Of a DNA stretch of 64,000 nucleotides, positions 39,763 to 48,289 are shown piece by piece; the first letter of the stretch is position 1; the number at the start of each line of letters is the position of its first letter. The DNA comes from an uncultured Eubacteriaceae bacterium. Its GTDB lineage: Bacteria > Bacillota > Clostridia > Lachnospirales > CAG-274. The stretch covers positions 50,090 through 114,089 of the forward strand of contig CAMMIW010000005.1 of assembly GCA_946497035.1 (NCBI GenBank). The letters run 5' to 3'. Position numbers and translations under genes: made by a program. The notes beneath the pieces are model-generated. The model did no database searches. It saw only the letters and a list, made by a program, of their open reading frames with translations, and was not told the origin of the DNA.

Positions 39763-40314
39763 TTACAATATTTTTTTAGCGTTTAAACTTTTAATATAAA
39801 AACTTATAATAAAATTATAAAGGTTATTATAAGCTATTTCAAGTAAAATAAATAGTGAGTCAGTCTTTTTAAATACTGTTGATGGTACAATTACAAAATC
39901 TTGACTAGTAACATCGCTAGAATTTTTTAATGCTAAATTAGAAATAACTTTAGTATTTTTATCTGTTTCAAAAATTAAGCAAGTATCTGTACCTAATGCT
40001 TCATCCATTTTTTGAACCAAATTATCGTGTCTAGAAAAATTATGTTTTATAGAAGGTAATCCATAATCACCTACATAAACTATACCATTTTCTAAATCAT
40101 CTATAACTAGGTTTATAAGATGAGTTACTGTATGGTAAATAGGTAAATTTGTTATTTCTGATATATAAGATAATCTTTCTGTAACCTGCTCTTCTGTTAA
40201 GCTAGCATATGTGATTAAATGGTTGCTATCACATACAATACATTTTAAATGGGCTAACATATCGCATCTATTAATACCTATATATTGTTTAGTTTTTCTC
40301 TCTAATAATGACAT
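39763..40314 (-). CDS. Uncharacterised protein beside TDT transporter
   Basis: A 183-residue soluble protein with no signal peptide; I do not recognise the family. The N-terminal half contains CDMLAHLKCIVCDSN, with three cysteines, and the C-terminal part is hydrophobic (LLEIAYNNLYNFIISFY) but too polar for a sure membrane helix. ATG 40314 is preceded by AGGGAG; a GTG 33 nt upstream lacks one. It lies 69 nt after the TDT transporter. The promoter of the pheS T-box leader lies within its 3' end. Confidence 0.6.
   Translation of the reverse strand: MSLLERKTKQYIGINRCDMLAHLKCIVCDSNHLITYASLTEEQVTERLSYISEITNLPIYHTVTHLINLVIDDLENGIVYVGDYGLPSIKHNFSRHDNLVQKMDEALGTDTCLIFETDKNTKVISNLALKNSSDVTSQDFVIVPSTVFKKTDSLFILLEIAYNNLYNFIISFYIKSLNAKKIL
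39814..39842 (-). promoter_or_regulatory. Promoter of the pheST T-box leader inside the upstream gene
   Basis: On the minus strand: TTGAAA (39837-39842), 17-bp spacer, TATAAT (39814-39819). The element lies within the last codons of the 183-residue gene and would start the leader near 39807. Confidence 0.6.
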
Positions 40315-40383
40315 ATTATAAAACTCCCTATAAAATTCTATTTTCACCTAGTATTATACTATATTTTGTTAGTATAGTCAATA

Positions 40384-41334
40384 TTAGTTATTAAAATATG
40401 ATTTTAAGTGTCTTACAAAATTAAATAAAACAAAGCTTATTATACCTGTTGTAATATATATTTGTATACCTTCTAATTGTTTAAATATTTTTGCTACATT
40501 TTCATAACCTACAGTGTTTAAATATAAAATCATTTTTTGTGTAGCAACTGTTCCTATTGCCATAGGGAAAGTGAGCCCTGCAAAAGCTGGTGAAAAAGCA
40601 TAAGAAAAAAACTTAGGTAACCTTACTAAAACATAAATTAAAGATAATAAAACGCAAATATATAATATCCAAACTAAAACTATGTTAGGGTTTTTTATTA
40701 AATTTATATAAGATACTATACAAAGGCTACAAGGCCCTAAAAGTATAGCTGTACCGTGTTGCATTGTGTCTTTTATCTCAAATTTTACAAGACGCCACAA
40801 CATAATAGGTAACAATAAAAAATAAATAGCTATACCATAATAAAGGATAACTTTTAAAAATTCATTTCCATTTATGTTAGCCCCAACTACACAGCTAACC
40901 ATTATACCATTATAAGTAACAAACCAAGTTGGTAAAAAAGTATTTATATCTCTAGATTTTATAAAATGTAAATACGTAAATATAAAAATATGAATAGTAT
41001 GAAAAATAATAGATAATAACCATATAGTTTTACCTAACATGGGAATATAGTCATACAAATATGCGCCTATAAACATACATACCATACATATGCCAGGATA
41101 TAAGCTACAAGTAACAGGATTTTTATATTCTTCTTTTATAATATTAGGGTGTATTAATATTTTTATTAAATAAGATATTAATACTATTGTAGATACAAAT
41201 ACCGTAAAATGCCTTATAAATGTAAAGCCTAAAGCACTATATATATTAGACAATGTACATGCACCTAACATACAAGGTATCAACGGTATTGGTATATGTT
41301 TTGTTTTGTCAAATAAAGTTTTAATTTTAATCAC
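40384..41334 (-). CDS. TDT-family (TehA/SLAC1-like) membrane transporter
   Basis: A 316-residue protein with about ten membrane helices. It matches the tellurite-resistance/dicarboxylate transporter fold: FIPLIPCMLGACTLSN-like first helix and the conserved SPAFAGLTFPMAIG (about residues 245-258) found in TehA and Mae1/SLAC1 relatives. Members carry anions such as malate, sulfite or chloride; the substrate here is unknown. It is read toward the 183-residue gene. Confidence 0.8.
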   Translation of the reverse strand: MIKIKTLFDKTKHIPIPLIPCMLGACTLSNIYSALGFTFIRHFTVFVSTIVLISYLIKILIHPNIIKEEYKNPVTCSLYPGICMVCMFIGAYLYDYIPMLGKTIWLLSIIFHTIHIFIFTYLHFIKSRDINTFLPTWFVTYNGIMVSCVVGANINGNEFLKVILYYGIAIYFLLLPIMLWRLVKFEIKDTMQHGTAILLGPCSLCIVSYINLIKNPNIVLVWILYICVLLSLIYVLVRLPKFFSYAFSPAFAGLTFPMAIGTVATQKMILYLNTVGYENVAKIFKQLEGIQIYITTGIISFVLFNFVRHLKSYFNN

Positions 41335-41445
41335 ATTCCTTCTAACTTTTTATTTATATTTTAACCCTCAAATATAATATTTTAAAGTTACAAATTGTAT
41401 TATAGGTAAATATATATACCTTATTTTTAACTTAATTTTATTTAT

Positions 41446-41499
41446 TTATTACTAAAAATATATAAAAATTTTTATATTTTTATATATTTTTAGTAATAA
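41446..41499. repeat. Perfect 23-bp AT-only inverted repeat upstream of the TDT gene
   Basis: Arms 41446-41468 and 41477-41499 are exact reverse complements (TTATTACTAAAAATATATAA plus three A's) with an 8-nt loop. It lies about 110 bp upstream of the TDT ATG and downstream of the nox terminator. It may be an operator, a second terminator or an RNA structure. Confidence 0.6.
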
Positions 41500-41520
41500 A
41501 TTATAAATTTTTTTAATAAC

Positions 41521-41560
41521 TAAAAAATAAACTAGCAATATTTTTTAAATGCTAGTTTAT
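41521..41560 (-). terminator. Terminator of the NADH oxidase gene
   Basis: Stem ATAAACTAGCA / TGCTAGTTTAT with a 12-nt loop, followed on the minus strand by TTTTTTA. It lies 18 nt after the nox stop. Confidence 0.75.
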
Positions 41561-41577
41561 TTTAATTAAAATATTTA

Positions 41578-42912
41578 TTATTTAGCTGTTAAAGCAGCCA
41601 TAGTGATATAGTTATAAGGTTTGTTAAAATGTGGTAAGAAGAAAATATCTAATAATTTTAATTTATCTATAGTAACTTCTTCTTGGATAGCTAAAGAAAA
41701 CATATGGATACCCATAGAAATGTCTTCTCTAGAAGCCATTTGAGCCCCTAAAATAACTCTAGTATTTTTATCATAAACAATTCTTAATTTAACTTTTTCA
41801 TTGTTGTGCTCAATAAATTCAGGTTTTTGTAAATCTTCATATTCTGTTGTAACAGCGTCATAACCATTAACTTTAGCTTTTTCTAAAGTAAGGCCTGTAG
41901 ATACCATATTAAGCCCCCAAATGCTAATACCATTAGAACCTTGAACACCTATACTTTGAATATCTGTACCACAAGCATTATGAGCAGCTACAACACCAGA
42001 ACGTACCGCATTTGTAGCAAGAGCAATATAGTTTGTATCCTTAATAGAGTTATCATAAACAGTAGCACAATCACCTATAGCATAAACATCTTTTATGCTA
42101 GTTTGTTGTCTTTTATTAACAATATAAGCACCGTTTCTAAATAATTCTAAATCATTTTTACCAAGCTCATTGTTTGGTCTAAAACCAATACAAAGAACAA
42201 CCATATCTGTTTTATATTCATTTTTATCTGTAACAATAGCTTCAACTTTACCGTTACCAGTAATTTTTTGAACCATTTCGTTAAATACAACTTGTACACC
42301 ATTTGCTTTTAAATTTTCTGTCATAAGCTCAGTAAAATCTCTGTCATAATAACCAGAAAGACAAGTGTCTGCACAATCTATTATTGTAATTTCTCTACCG
42401 TTTCTTTTAAAAGCTTCTGCAAGCTCAACACCTATATAGCCTGCCCCAACAACAGTAACATGTTTTATGCTGTCATCTTTTAATTTTTCGATAACATCAG
42501 CAGCATTTTGGTATAATTTAACAAACTGAACATTTTCAAGCTCCATACCTTCAATTTTAGGTGTAATAGGTAAAGAACCTGTTGCTAAAATAATTTTATC
42601 ATAAGTTTCTTCTATTTTGTTACCATCTTTATCTGTTGCACATACTTTTTTATTAGCATAATCTATACAGTCAACTTTAGTTTCCATATAGATTTTAGCA
42701 CCCTTACTAGTTAATATCTCTTTGTTAGAGTAAAATAAACCTTCTGCACCTTTAATTTGGTTACCAATCCAAAGAGCCATACCACAACCTAAAAAGCTTA
42801 TATTGTTGTTAGCATCAAAAACTACTACCTCTTTATCTTTATAATTGTCAAGAATTGTATTTATACAAGCAGTACCCGCGTGATTAGCACCAACCACAAT
42901 TATTTTTTCCAT
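41578..42912 (-). CDS. nox: NADH oxidase / CoA-disulfide reductase-like flavoprotein
   Basis: A 444-residue FAD-dependent pyridine nucleotide-disulfide oxidoreductase of the NADH oxidase (water-forming) group. The N-terminal FAD site is [11 protein letters not shown], the single redox cysteine is Cys43 ([12 protein letters not shown]), and a second dinucleotide site [15 protein letters not shown] follows at about residue 155. In an anaerobe it removes oxygen and regenerates NAD+. A CoA-disulfide or polysulfide reductase activity cannot be excluded. It has its own promoter and terminator. Confidence 0.88.
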   Translation of the reverse strand: MEKIIVVGANHAGTACINTILDNYKDKEVVVFDANNNISFLGCGMALWIGNQIKGAEGLFYSNKEILTSKGAKIYMETKVDCIDYANKKVCATDKDGNKIEETYDKIILATGSLPITPKIEGMELENVQFVKLYQNAADVIEKLKDDSIKHVTVVGAGYIGVELAEAFKRNGREITIIDCADTCLSGYYDRDFTELMTENLKANGVQVVFNEMVQKITGNGKVEAIVTDKNEYKTDMVVLCIGFRPNNELGKNDLELFRNGAYIVNKRQQTSIKDVYAIGDCATVYDNSIKDTNYIALATNAVRSGVVAAHNACGTDIQSIGVQGSNGISIWGLNMVSTGLTLEKAKVNGYDAVTTEYEDLQKPEFIEHNNEKVKLRIVYDKNTRVILGAQMASREDISMGIHMFSLAIQEEVTIDKLKLLDIFFLPHFNKPYNYITMAALTAK

Positions 42913-42959
42913 AATAATTTACCTCCAAAAATAATTAATTATTTATCCCGTATAACCAT

Positions 42960-42988
42960 ATTATACTATATTACACGGATTTACACAA
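42960..42988 (-). promoter_or_regulatory. nox promoter
   Basis: On the minus strand: TTGTGT (42983-42988), 17-bp spacer, TATAAT (42960-42965). The gene-free stretch 42913-43247 otherwise holds the spaced inverted repeat at 43171-43225. Confidence 0.6.
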
Positions 42989-43170
42989 TAAAAATTATTA
43001 CATAATTTTTACAATTTTTAATAAAAATTATTGGTAATTTTTTATCAATATATACTTTTAATTTTAAAGTAAAGTATACTAATTAAATTTACTTTTATTT
43101 ATTTTTTTATAAACAATTACTATTATTACATATTTTTTTATTTTAGTAGAAAATACTTTTTTTAGAATAA

Positions 43171-43225
43171 AATAGTAAAAATATGACTATATTATTATTA
43201 ATAAAAAAGTTATTTTTTTACTATT
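43171..43225. repeat. Spaced inverted repeat upstream of yaaL-bofA
   Basis: Arms AATAGTAAAAA (43171-43181) and TTTTTACTATT (43215-43225), 33 nt apart, just before the ribosome site of the yaaL-like gene. It could be an operator or leader hairpin. Confidence 0.35.
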
Positions 43226-43247
43226 AGATAAATTATGGAGGTATAAA

Positions 43248-43532
43248 ATGGAAAATTTATTACCATTAAAAAAAGAAAAAAATTTATTAAAATCTACAAA
43301 TCACCTAGATAGCGAAGCTACAGAAATATTATATTTTTTACAAGATACTAAATCAAAATTAGAATATGCGGAGCTATGTTTAAACTTTACTTGTGATGAT
43401 ACCCTTATAGATAGTATTATATATGAAATAATGTCTTTACAAAAAAAATATGATTATTTTTTAAAGCTTAGCAAGAAAAAAGGTATAGTTATAAACTTTC
43501 CTCAAATATTACAAAAATTCCCCGCTTCATAG
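43248..43532 (+). CDS. YaaL-like (DUF2508) protein
   Basis: A 94-residue soluble helical protein. The segment QDTKSKLEYAELCLNFTCDDTLIDSIIYEIMSLQKKYDYFLKLSKKKG resembles DUF2508/YaaL. In Bacillus yaaL lies directly before bofA, and here the next gene, 10 nt downstream, is bofA-like, which supports the call. ATG follows a GGAGG. Its function is unknown. Confidence 0.7.
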   Translation: MENLLPLKKEKNLLKSTNHLDSEATEILYFLQDTKSKLEYAELCLNFTCDDTLIDSIIYEIMSLQKKYDYFLKLSKKKGIVINFPQILQKFPAS

Positions 43533-43542
43533 GAGGTTTTTT

Positions 43543-43788
43543 ATGTCATCAGATAATTTTATTTATATAATGATATGTTTGTTAGCTTTTATTTTATTTT
43601 TATCTAATAACTCTATAATAAAAATTTTATTTAACATTTTTTTAGGTATAATATTTATTTTTATATGCAACATTTTATTAAAAAATAGCGGTCTTCACCT
43701 AAATATTAACTTATTTACAGGCATTTTTTCTGGTATATTAGGCATACCAGGTATAATTTGCCTTTACATATTACAAATATTATTATAA
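43543..43788 (+). CDS. bofA: Pro-sigma-K processing inhibitor BofA family
   Basis: An 81-residue membrane protein with two or three helices and the BofA ending INLFTGIFSGILGIPGIICLYILQILL. In sporulating Firmicutes BofA restrains the SpoIVFB protease and so delays sigma-K activation in the mother cell. The AGGAGG ribosome site lies in the 10-nt gap after the YaaL-like gene. It agrees with the spoIIE gene elsewhere in the window in marking a spore former. Confidence 0.85.
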   Translation: MSSDNFIYIMICLLAFILFLSNNSIIKILFNIFLGIIFIFICNILLKNSGLHLNINLFTGIFSGILGIPGIICLYILQILL

Positions 43789-43829
43789 AATACAAAATAT
43801 ACTAATGTTAAGTTTATGAGGAAAAAATA

Positions 43830-44861
43830 ATGGATTTAAAATTTTTATCAAATTTTCATAATTGTCTAATAAATAATGACTTTTTTCAAATAAAAACAGA
43901 AGATTTACAACAAAATTTATATTTTAAAAATATTGGATCTAACGGATATTTAATTGTACCTATATTTAAAGATAATATAAATTATAACCAATATTTTAAT
44001 TATATAGAAGAAAATACAAATTACATGCTAAAAAGATTTAATTTGTCTAAAATATTTATTGTTAAGCTTTTAATATCAACAAATTTTTGTGATGATGATA
44101 TATCTTTTTTAAATTGTAGCTTAGATTTAGATAACAAAATTATAAATATATTATGGGGCATAGATTTAACAAATGAAAAAATAATAACAAAATCTAACCA
44201 ACCAACAAAATTTTTAGATTTAGAAAAATATATTAAACAAAGCTTTAAAAATAACGAAACAAAAATTAAAACTAAAAATTATATTTTATCAAAAAATACT
44301 TATGCAACTTATAGCCTAATTTTTATACTTATATTCGTACATATACTAATAGCTATGTCTCCTATTTTTGATAGAGCCTCTGCTATATATAATTTTGGTA
44401 TATCTCCTAATCTTTTTAAAGATAAACAATATTATAGGCTTATTACATTTTTATTTTTACATTCTAATTTAACACATTTAATATCTAATATTTTAAGCTT
44501 ATATATATTTGGAACAAGAATAGAAAAATATTTAGGAAAAACTGCTTTTTTCATTATATTTATTTTGGGTGGTTTTTTTGGTGGTATATTTAGTGTTTTA
44601 TTTACAAAAAGCTATTCTATAGGTGCTAGCGGAGCTATATTTGCATTAGAAAGTGCTACTTTATATTTTAGCATAAAAGAAAAAATAAAATTAGACGGTT
44701 TAGATTATTATACTATAGCTATATTCTCTATAGTAGGTATATTGGCTAATTTTTCAACACCTAATATTGATAACGCAGCACATATAGGTGGTTTTTTAAT
44801 AGGCCTTATAATATGCTCTATATATTATCATTTATATTATAAAAAAATTATAAACAAATAA
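43830..44861 (+). CDS. Rhomboid-family intramembrane serine protease
   Basis: A 343-residue protein: a soluble N-terminal domain of about 155 residues, then a six- or seven-helix rhomboid core. The catalytic dyad is Ser267 in GASGAIFAL and His318 in AAHIGGFLIG. The loop motif HSNLTHLISNILSLYIFG with conserved His and Asn is also present. It should cleave substrates within the membrane; targets are unknown. ATG follows GAGGAAA. Confidence 0.92.
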   Translation: MDLKFLSNFHNCLINNDFFQIKTEDLQQNLYFKNIGSNGYLIVPIFKDNINYNQYFNYIEENTNYMLKRFNLSKIFIVKLLISTNFCDDDISFLNCSLDLDNKIINILWGIDLTNEKIITKSNQPTKFLDLEKYIKQSFKNNETKIKTKNYILSKNTYATYSLIFILIFVHILIAMSPIFDRASAIYNFGISPNLFKDKQYYRLITFLFLHSNLTHLISNILSLYIFGTRIEKYLGKTAFFIIFILGGFFGGIFSVLFTKSYSIGASGAIFALESATLYFSIKEKIKLDGLDYYTIAIFSIVGILANFSTPNIDNAAHIGGFLIGLIICSIYYHLYYKKIINK

Positions 44862-44975
44862 ATTTTATTTTTTAGGCTATAAATATTTTACATAGTTTAA
44901 AATAATAAGAATATTTTTTATATGGTATAAATATCATTTATTATGTAAATATTTCAACATAGTAGGTGATTAATT

Positions 44976-45545
44976 ATGGAAAAACATTTATTTAATATTT
45001 TATCAACATTTAATAACAAAATAAAATATATAAATAATAGTGATAAAAAAATATATTTTTCTTTTTATAACTTTTTTATTAATAATTATAAAAACTATAA
45101 CAATATTAATGAACTTTTAAATATATATTTAATTTATAATGGAAAAGAAAATATAAATAAAAATATACATCTTTTAACCCAATTTTTTAATTTTAATATA
45201 AAAGTAGATAAAGTTTTTATTGTTAATGAAATAAAAAGATATAACTATATAAAAAATTTTAAAAAATATAATAATATAGTTTATTTATATAATCAAAGTA
45301 ATATTATAACAGATAAATTTTATATTTATAGCAAATGGTTTAATAATTTTATAATTTTAAAAAGTAAATATACTAATAAATTATTTAAAGTATATATGCC
45401 TAATGAAATAATAAAATATATAAACATAAATGATATGTTACACTTAAAAATTGCAAAAAATAATAAATCTTTTTGGAATATTTTGGATATAATAGATTTT
45501 TACCCAAATGGGCTAAAAAGCAATGAATTTTATAATATGATATAA
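44976..45545 (+). CDS. Uncharacterised Asn/Ile/Tyr-rich protein
   Basis: A 189-residue protein of extreme composition (Asn, Ile, Lys, Tyr dominate), reflecting DNA that is more AT-rich than its neighbours. There is no signal peptide, membrane helix or motif I recognise. It has an ATG after AGGTGAT, which argues it is a real gene. A hairpin follows at 45573. Confidence 0.5.
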   Translation: MEKHLFNILSTFNNKIKYINNSDKKIYFSFYNFFINNYKNYNNINELLNIYLIYNGKENINKNIHLLTQFFNFNIKVDKVFIVNEIKRYNYIKNFKKYNNIVYLYNQSNIITDKFYIYSKWFNNFIILKSKYTNKLFKVYMPNEIIKYININDMLHLKIAKNNKSFWNILDIIDFYPNGLKSNEFYNMI

Positions 45546-45572
45546 ATAAACTTTATATAAGACAAACTTTAG

Positions 45573-45600
45573 GAGGCTGTGGACTTTGTCTACAGCCTCT
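45573..45600 (+). terminator. Hairpin (GTGGAC-TTT-GTCTAC) after the orphan gene
   Basis: Stem GAGGCTGTGGAC / GTCTACAGCCTC with loop TTT and one G-T pair. It lacks a clear T run, so its termination strength is doubtful. It belongs to the repeated hairpin family. Confidence 0.55.
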
Positions 45601-45626
45601 GATAGGTAAATATTATTTACTTTTTA

Positions 45627-45893
45627 TTATAGTTCATATCCTGAATCTTTTGCTAATTCTACTAAAGCTTTAATAGATTCTAAAGATACTTTTTTACCTT
45701 TATAATCTACTAAATTTTCCATATCACCATCAAAAACATCACCTGGTTGATATTTTCTTAAAATTATTTTTTCATCTTCAACAAAAATTTCTAAAGCATC
45801 TTTATAATTTAAATTAAAAGATTCTCTAATCTCTTTTGGCAAAACAATTCTTCCTAATTCATCTAAACTTCTAGTCATACCTGTGTGTTTCAT
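45627..45893 (-). CDS. abrB: AbrB-family transition-state regulator
   Basis: An 88-residue DNA-binding protein with the N-terminal swapped-hairpin domain MTRSLDELGRIVLPKEIRESF and a C-terminal region typical of AbrB/Abh. In Bacillus AbrB represses post-exponential genes and is itself repressed by Spo0A. ATG 45893 is used; an in-frame TTG lies 15 nt upstream but precedes the GGAGGAA ribosome site. It is monocistronic with a strong promoter. Confidence 0.9.
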   Translation of the reverse strand: MKHTGMTRSLDELGRIVLPKEIRESFNLNYKDALEIFVEDEKIILRKYQPGDVFDGDMENLVDYKGKKVSLESIKALVELAKDSGYEL

Positions 45894-45978
45894 AGTAAGT
45901 TCCTCCAATCTTATAAAAATAAATTCAACAATTAAAAACTAGCCATATTATCAAAAATAAAACCATCTAATTTTACAT

Positions 45979-46048
45979 ATTTTATCACATTTACATATTT
46001 ATGTCAATATTTAAAATAAATAAGATTTTTTAGTCGAATTATGTCGAT
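45979..46048 (-). promoter_or_regulatory. abrB promoter with tandem Spo0A-box-like sites upstream
   Basis: On the minus strand: TTGACA (46002-46007), 17-bp spacer, TAAAAT (45979-45984) preceded by TGA. Further upstream GTCGA occurs twice exactly 10 bp apart (46033-46037 and 46043-46047, plus strand), each within a partial match to the TGTCGAA Spo0A box. Confidence 0.55.
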
Positions 46049-46524
46049 TAATTTTTTTTATATTTATTTAAAAGCTCTCTAGGTATATGGCAATAATCGT
46101 TAGGATATTTATCTAACCTATCTTGGTGCTCCTCTGCGCTTCTAACATAATTATTAAGGGGTAAAACTTCAACAACAATCTTTCCTCTATCATCTCTATT
46201 ATTAATATATTTTCTAGCAATTTCTAAATGTTTATTATTTTGGCTATATATGCCTGTTCTATATTTCATACCTACATCATTACCTTGTTTATTAAGGCTA
46301 TAAGGATCTATAATTTCAAAAAAATATCCTATTAGCTCCTCTAAAGATACTAGGTTACAATCAAACACAGTTTTAACACATTCTGCATAGCCATCATAAT
46401 CGCCATATATAGTATTTGTTGTTCCATTAGCTCTGCCTGCCTCTGTAAAAACAACACCTTTTAATGTTTTAATATACGCTTGTACCCCCCATAAACAACC
46501 TCCAGCAAAATATACTGTTTCCAT
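46048..46524 (-). CDS. msrA: Peptide-methionine (S)-S-oxide reductase
   Basis: A 158-residue MsrA that reduces methionine-S-sulfoxide in proteins. The catalytic cysteine is Cys10 in GGCLWG (usual GCFWG, here Leu for Phe), and YGDYDGYAECVKTVFD and RSAEEHQDRLDKYPNDYC are further conserved segments. No MsrB domain is fused. The cysteine is encoded by a normal codon, not selenocysteine. Confidence 0.93.
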   Translation of the reverse strand: METVYFAGGCLWGVQAYIKTLKGVVFTEAGRANGTTNTIYGDYDGYAECVKTVFDCNLVSLEELIGYFFEIIDPYSLNKQGNDVGMKYRTGIYSQNNKHLEIARKYINNRDDRGKIVVEVLPLNNYVRSAEEHQDRLDKYPNDYCHIPRELLNKYKKN

Positions 46525-46608
46525 AATATGCTCCTTATAATATAAAAATATTGCTTTTATATTATAATATCACATTTTATTCAAAATTTAAACTATTTTA
46601 TATTTATA

Positions 46609-47010
46609 TTAGCATATAGGGTTATTATCTAAATAATTTCCAAAAACTCTAACAGAATATTCTCTTTCCTGACATAAAAGCTGGTCTTCTTCTGGTAGTA
46701 CAAATTTTATATTTGTAACTTTTATATCTTCACATACACTACTACTATGAGGTGGTACAGATATTATTTTCATACCTTTTTTAATTTCTTCTCCTAAATT
46801 ATTTACCTCATTTAAAATAATAGCTAAAGCTACCTTCTGGTTTGGACATACATTTTTTATAGTTAGGCTAAACTCTAATATACGACCTACATTATCTAAC
46901 ATATAGTTACCTAAATCATATTCTATATAATCTTCACATACTCCAAAATCTATATTTTGAGGCTCTGGACAAGGGTCTACAGAATATACGCTACCACAAT
47001 CTATCGTAAT
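46609..47010 (-). pseudogene. C-terminal part of the vWA protein, cut off by an in-frame TAA
   Basis: This open stretch of 133 codons continues in the same frame as the vWA gene upstream, directly after its TAA (47011-47013). The reading is uninterrupted and protein-like. It begins with a short run ending DPCPEPQNIDFG, and its body includes GRILEFSLTIKNVCPNQKVALAI and YSVRVFGNYL, with spaced cysteines. I recall vWA proteins in Clostridia that carry a similar Cys-rich extension, so the TAA probably splits one original 445-residue protein. An internal ATG (46902) exists but has no good ribosome site. Readthrough, or a sequencing error, remain possible. Confidence 0.6.
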
Positions 47011-47949
47011 TTATGGATTTCCAAAGTTAGCCACATTATTTTCATTATCTTTATATTCTATAGACTTATTTACTTCAAAAACACCTGATGAATCTCCCAT
47101 ATATTTTACTTCAAAAGTTAAAGTAGCTCCTTCAATAGAAGATACACCAAGCTCTGGTATAGTCCATTGTAAAGTAGTATTGTTTATAAGACTTGCATTA
47201 CCCATATTAGGTGTAAGTATTTCTACTATATTAAATTCATTATTCAATACTTCATCTATAACTATATTTGTTGCACCTGGTTTAGAAATATTTATAGCTA
47301 GCTCTTTAAATATTTCCTCTAAATCTTCTGGTGTTGGTGCAATATAAACATATGTGCTGTCTGGATCTGATGCCCAATCATTTAAAGCATTAACATCTAT
47401 ACCGCTATTTCCTTCAAGCCCAATACAATAAATATCTATACCTGCATCTTTTGCTAATTGAGCATTTATAGATGGATTAGGCCCTACAGTTGTTTCGCCA
47501 TCTGTAAATAATATTATAACTTTTGCTTTTGTAGACATTGGGTCAAATATTTCTTTTCCTTTTTTAAAGGCTTCAGAGTGATTAGTGTTTCCACCTGCCA
47601 CTAAAGCATCTATACCTGCTTTTAAAGTTGCCACATCTGTTGTTAGAGGCACATTTATTATTGCATCTGTAGCAAAACTTACAATCCCTATGGTGCTACC
47701 ATTACCTATAGTTCCATTAGTGCCTCCATCTGTAGCTTCATCTATAATATCAATAAACATCTTAGCAGCTTTTTTCACTTCTTCTAAAGGCACTCCTTCC
47801 ATACTACCAGACCTATCTAATACTAAAGCTATTTCTGTTGGGTTATCTTGTATATCTGGTGATGCAGAAAGAGCAAGAGTTACAAAAAAGTTTTCTCCAC
47901 ATAAAACATTGTTTTTATTTACCAATTTATTTGAAAGATTTAATCCCAT
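47011..47949 (-). CDS. von Willebrand factor A domain protein
   Basis: A 312-residue vWA protein. The metal-ion site DxSxS is Asp45, Ser47 and Ser49 (VLDRSGSMEG), with the second loop Thr and the Asp of TDGETTVGPN later in the fold. The C-terminal ~85 residues (from about TNIVIDEVLNNEF) look like a beta-sandwich repeat domain. No signal peptide is evident. The TAA at 47011-47013 seems premature, because the open frame continues for 133 codons. Confidence 0.8.
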   Translation of the reverse strand: MGLNLSNKLVNKNNVLCGENFFVTLALSASPDIQDNPTEIALVLDRSGSMEGVPLEEVKKAAKMFIDIIDEATDGGTNGTIGNGSTIGIVSFATDAIINVPLTTDVATLKAGIDALVAGGNTNHSEAFKKGKEIFDPMSTKAKVIILFTDGETTVGPNPSINAQLAKDAGIDIYCIGLEGNSGIDVNALNDWASDPDSTYVYIAPTPEDLEEIFKELAINISKPGATNIVIDEVLNNEFNIVEILTPNMGNASLINNTTLQWTIPELGVSSIEGATLTFEVKYMGDSSGVFEVNKSIEYKDNENNVANFGNP

Positions 47950-47981
47950 AAAAAATTCTCCTTTATTTATTTTATTTTAAG

Positions 47982-48010
47982 AACATACATTGTTTTAACA
48001 TACATTGTTT
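47982..48010. repeat. Tandem direct repeat in the vWA gene leader
   Basis: AACATACATTGTTT occurs twice, at 47982-47995 and 47997-48010, a 15-bp period, 33 nt upstream of the vWA ATG. It may be a regulator site or a leader RNA element. The rest of 48011-48289 is AT-rich with nothing else recognised. Confidence 0.6.
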
Positions 48011-48289
48011 GTCCTAATAATATAATATTAATTTGTATATATTTTGTTACAGTTTTTTTTACAAAATTTGTATAATTTCGTTCAAATATATGTATGTTTA
48101 TTTGATATTTTAATGGTTATTATATATAATATAAAGGTTGTAAAAAAGAACTATATCCTTTATATGCTATTAATAAAATATATAATACTTATAACCTAAA
48201 CTATATATAATTAAAAATTTTGTTAAATTTGTATAAAAAAATATATAAAAAATTAATTAAAAATTTAACTATATTAATTAATATGATTC

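Noticed and set aside
46048..46524. MsrA as a selenoprotein
   Set aside because: The catalytic codon is TGT (Cys10), not TGA.
47585..47980. Plus-strand 131-codon frame over the vWA gene
   Set aside because: Antisense shadow of the vWA domain; no start signals.
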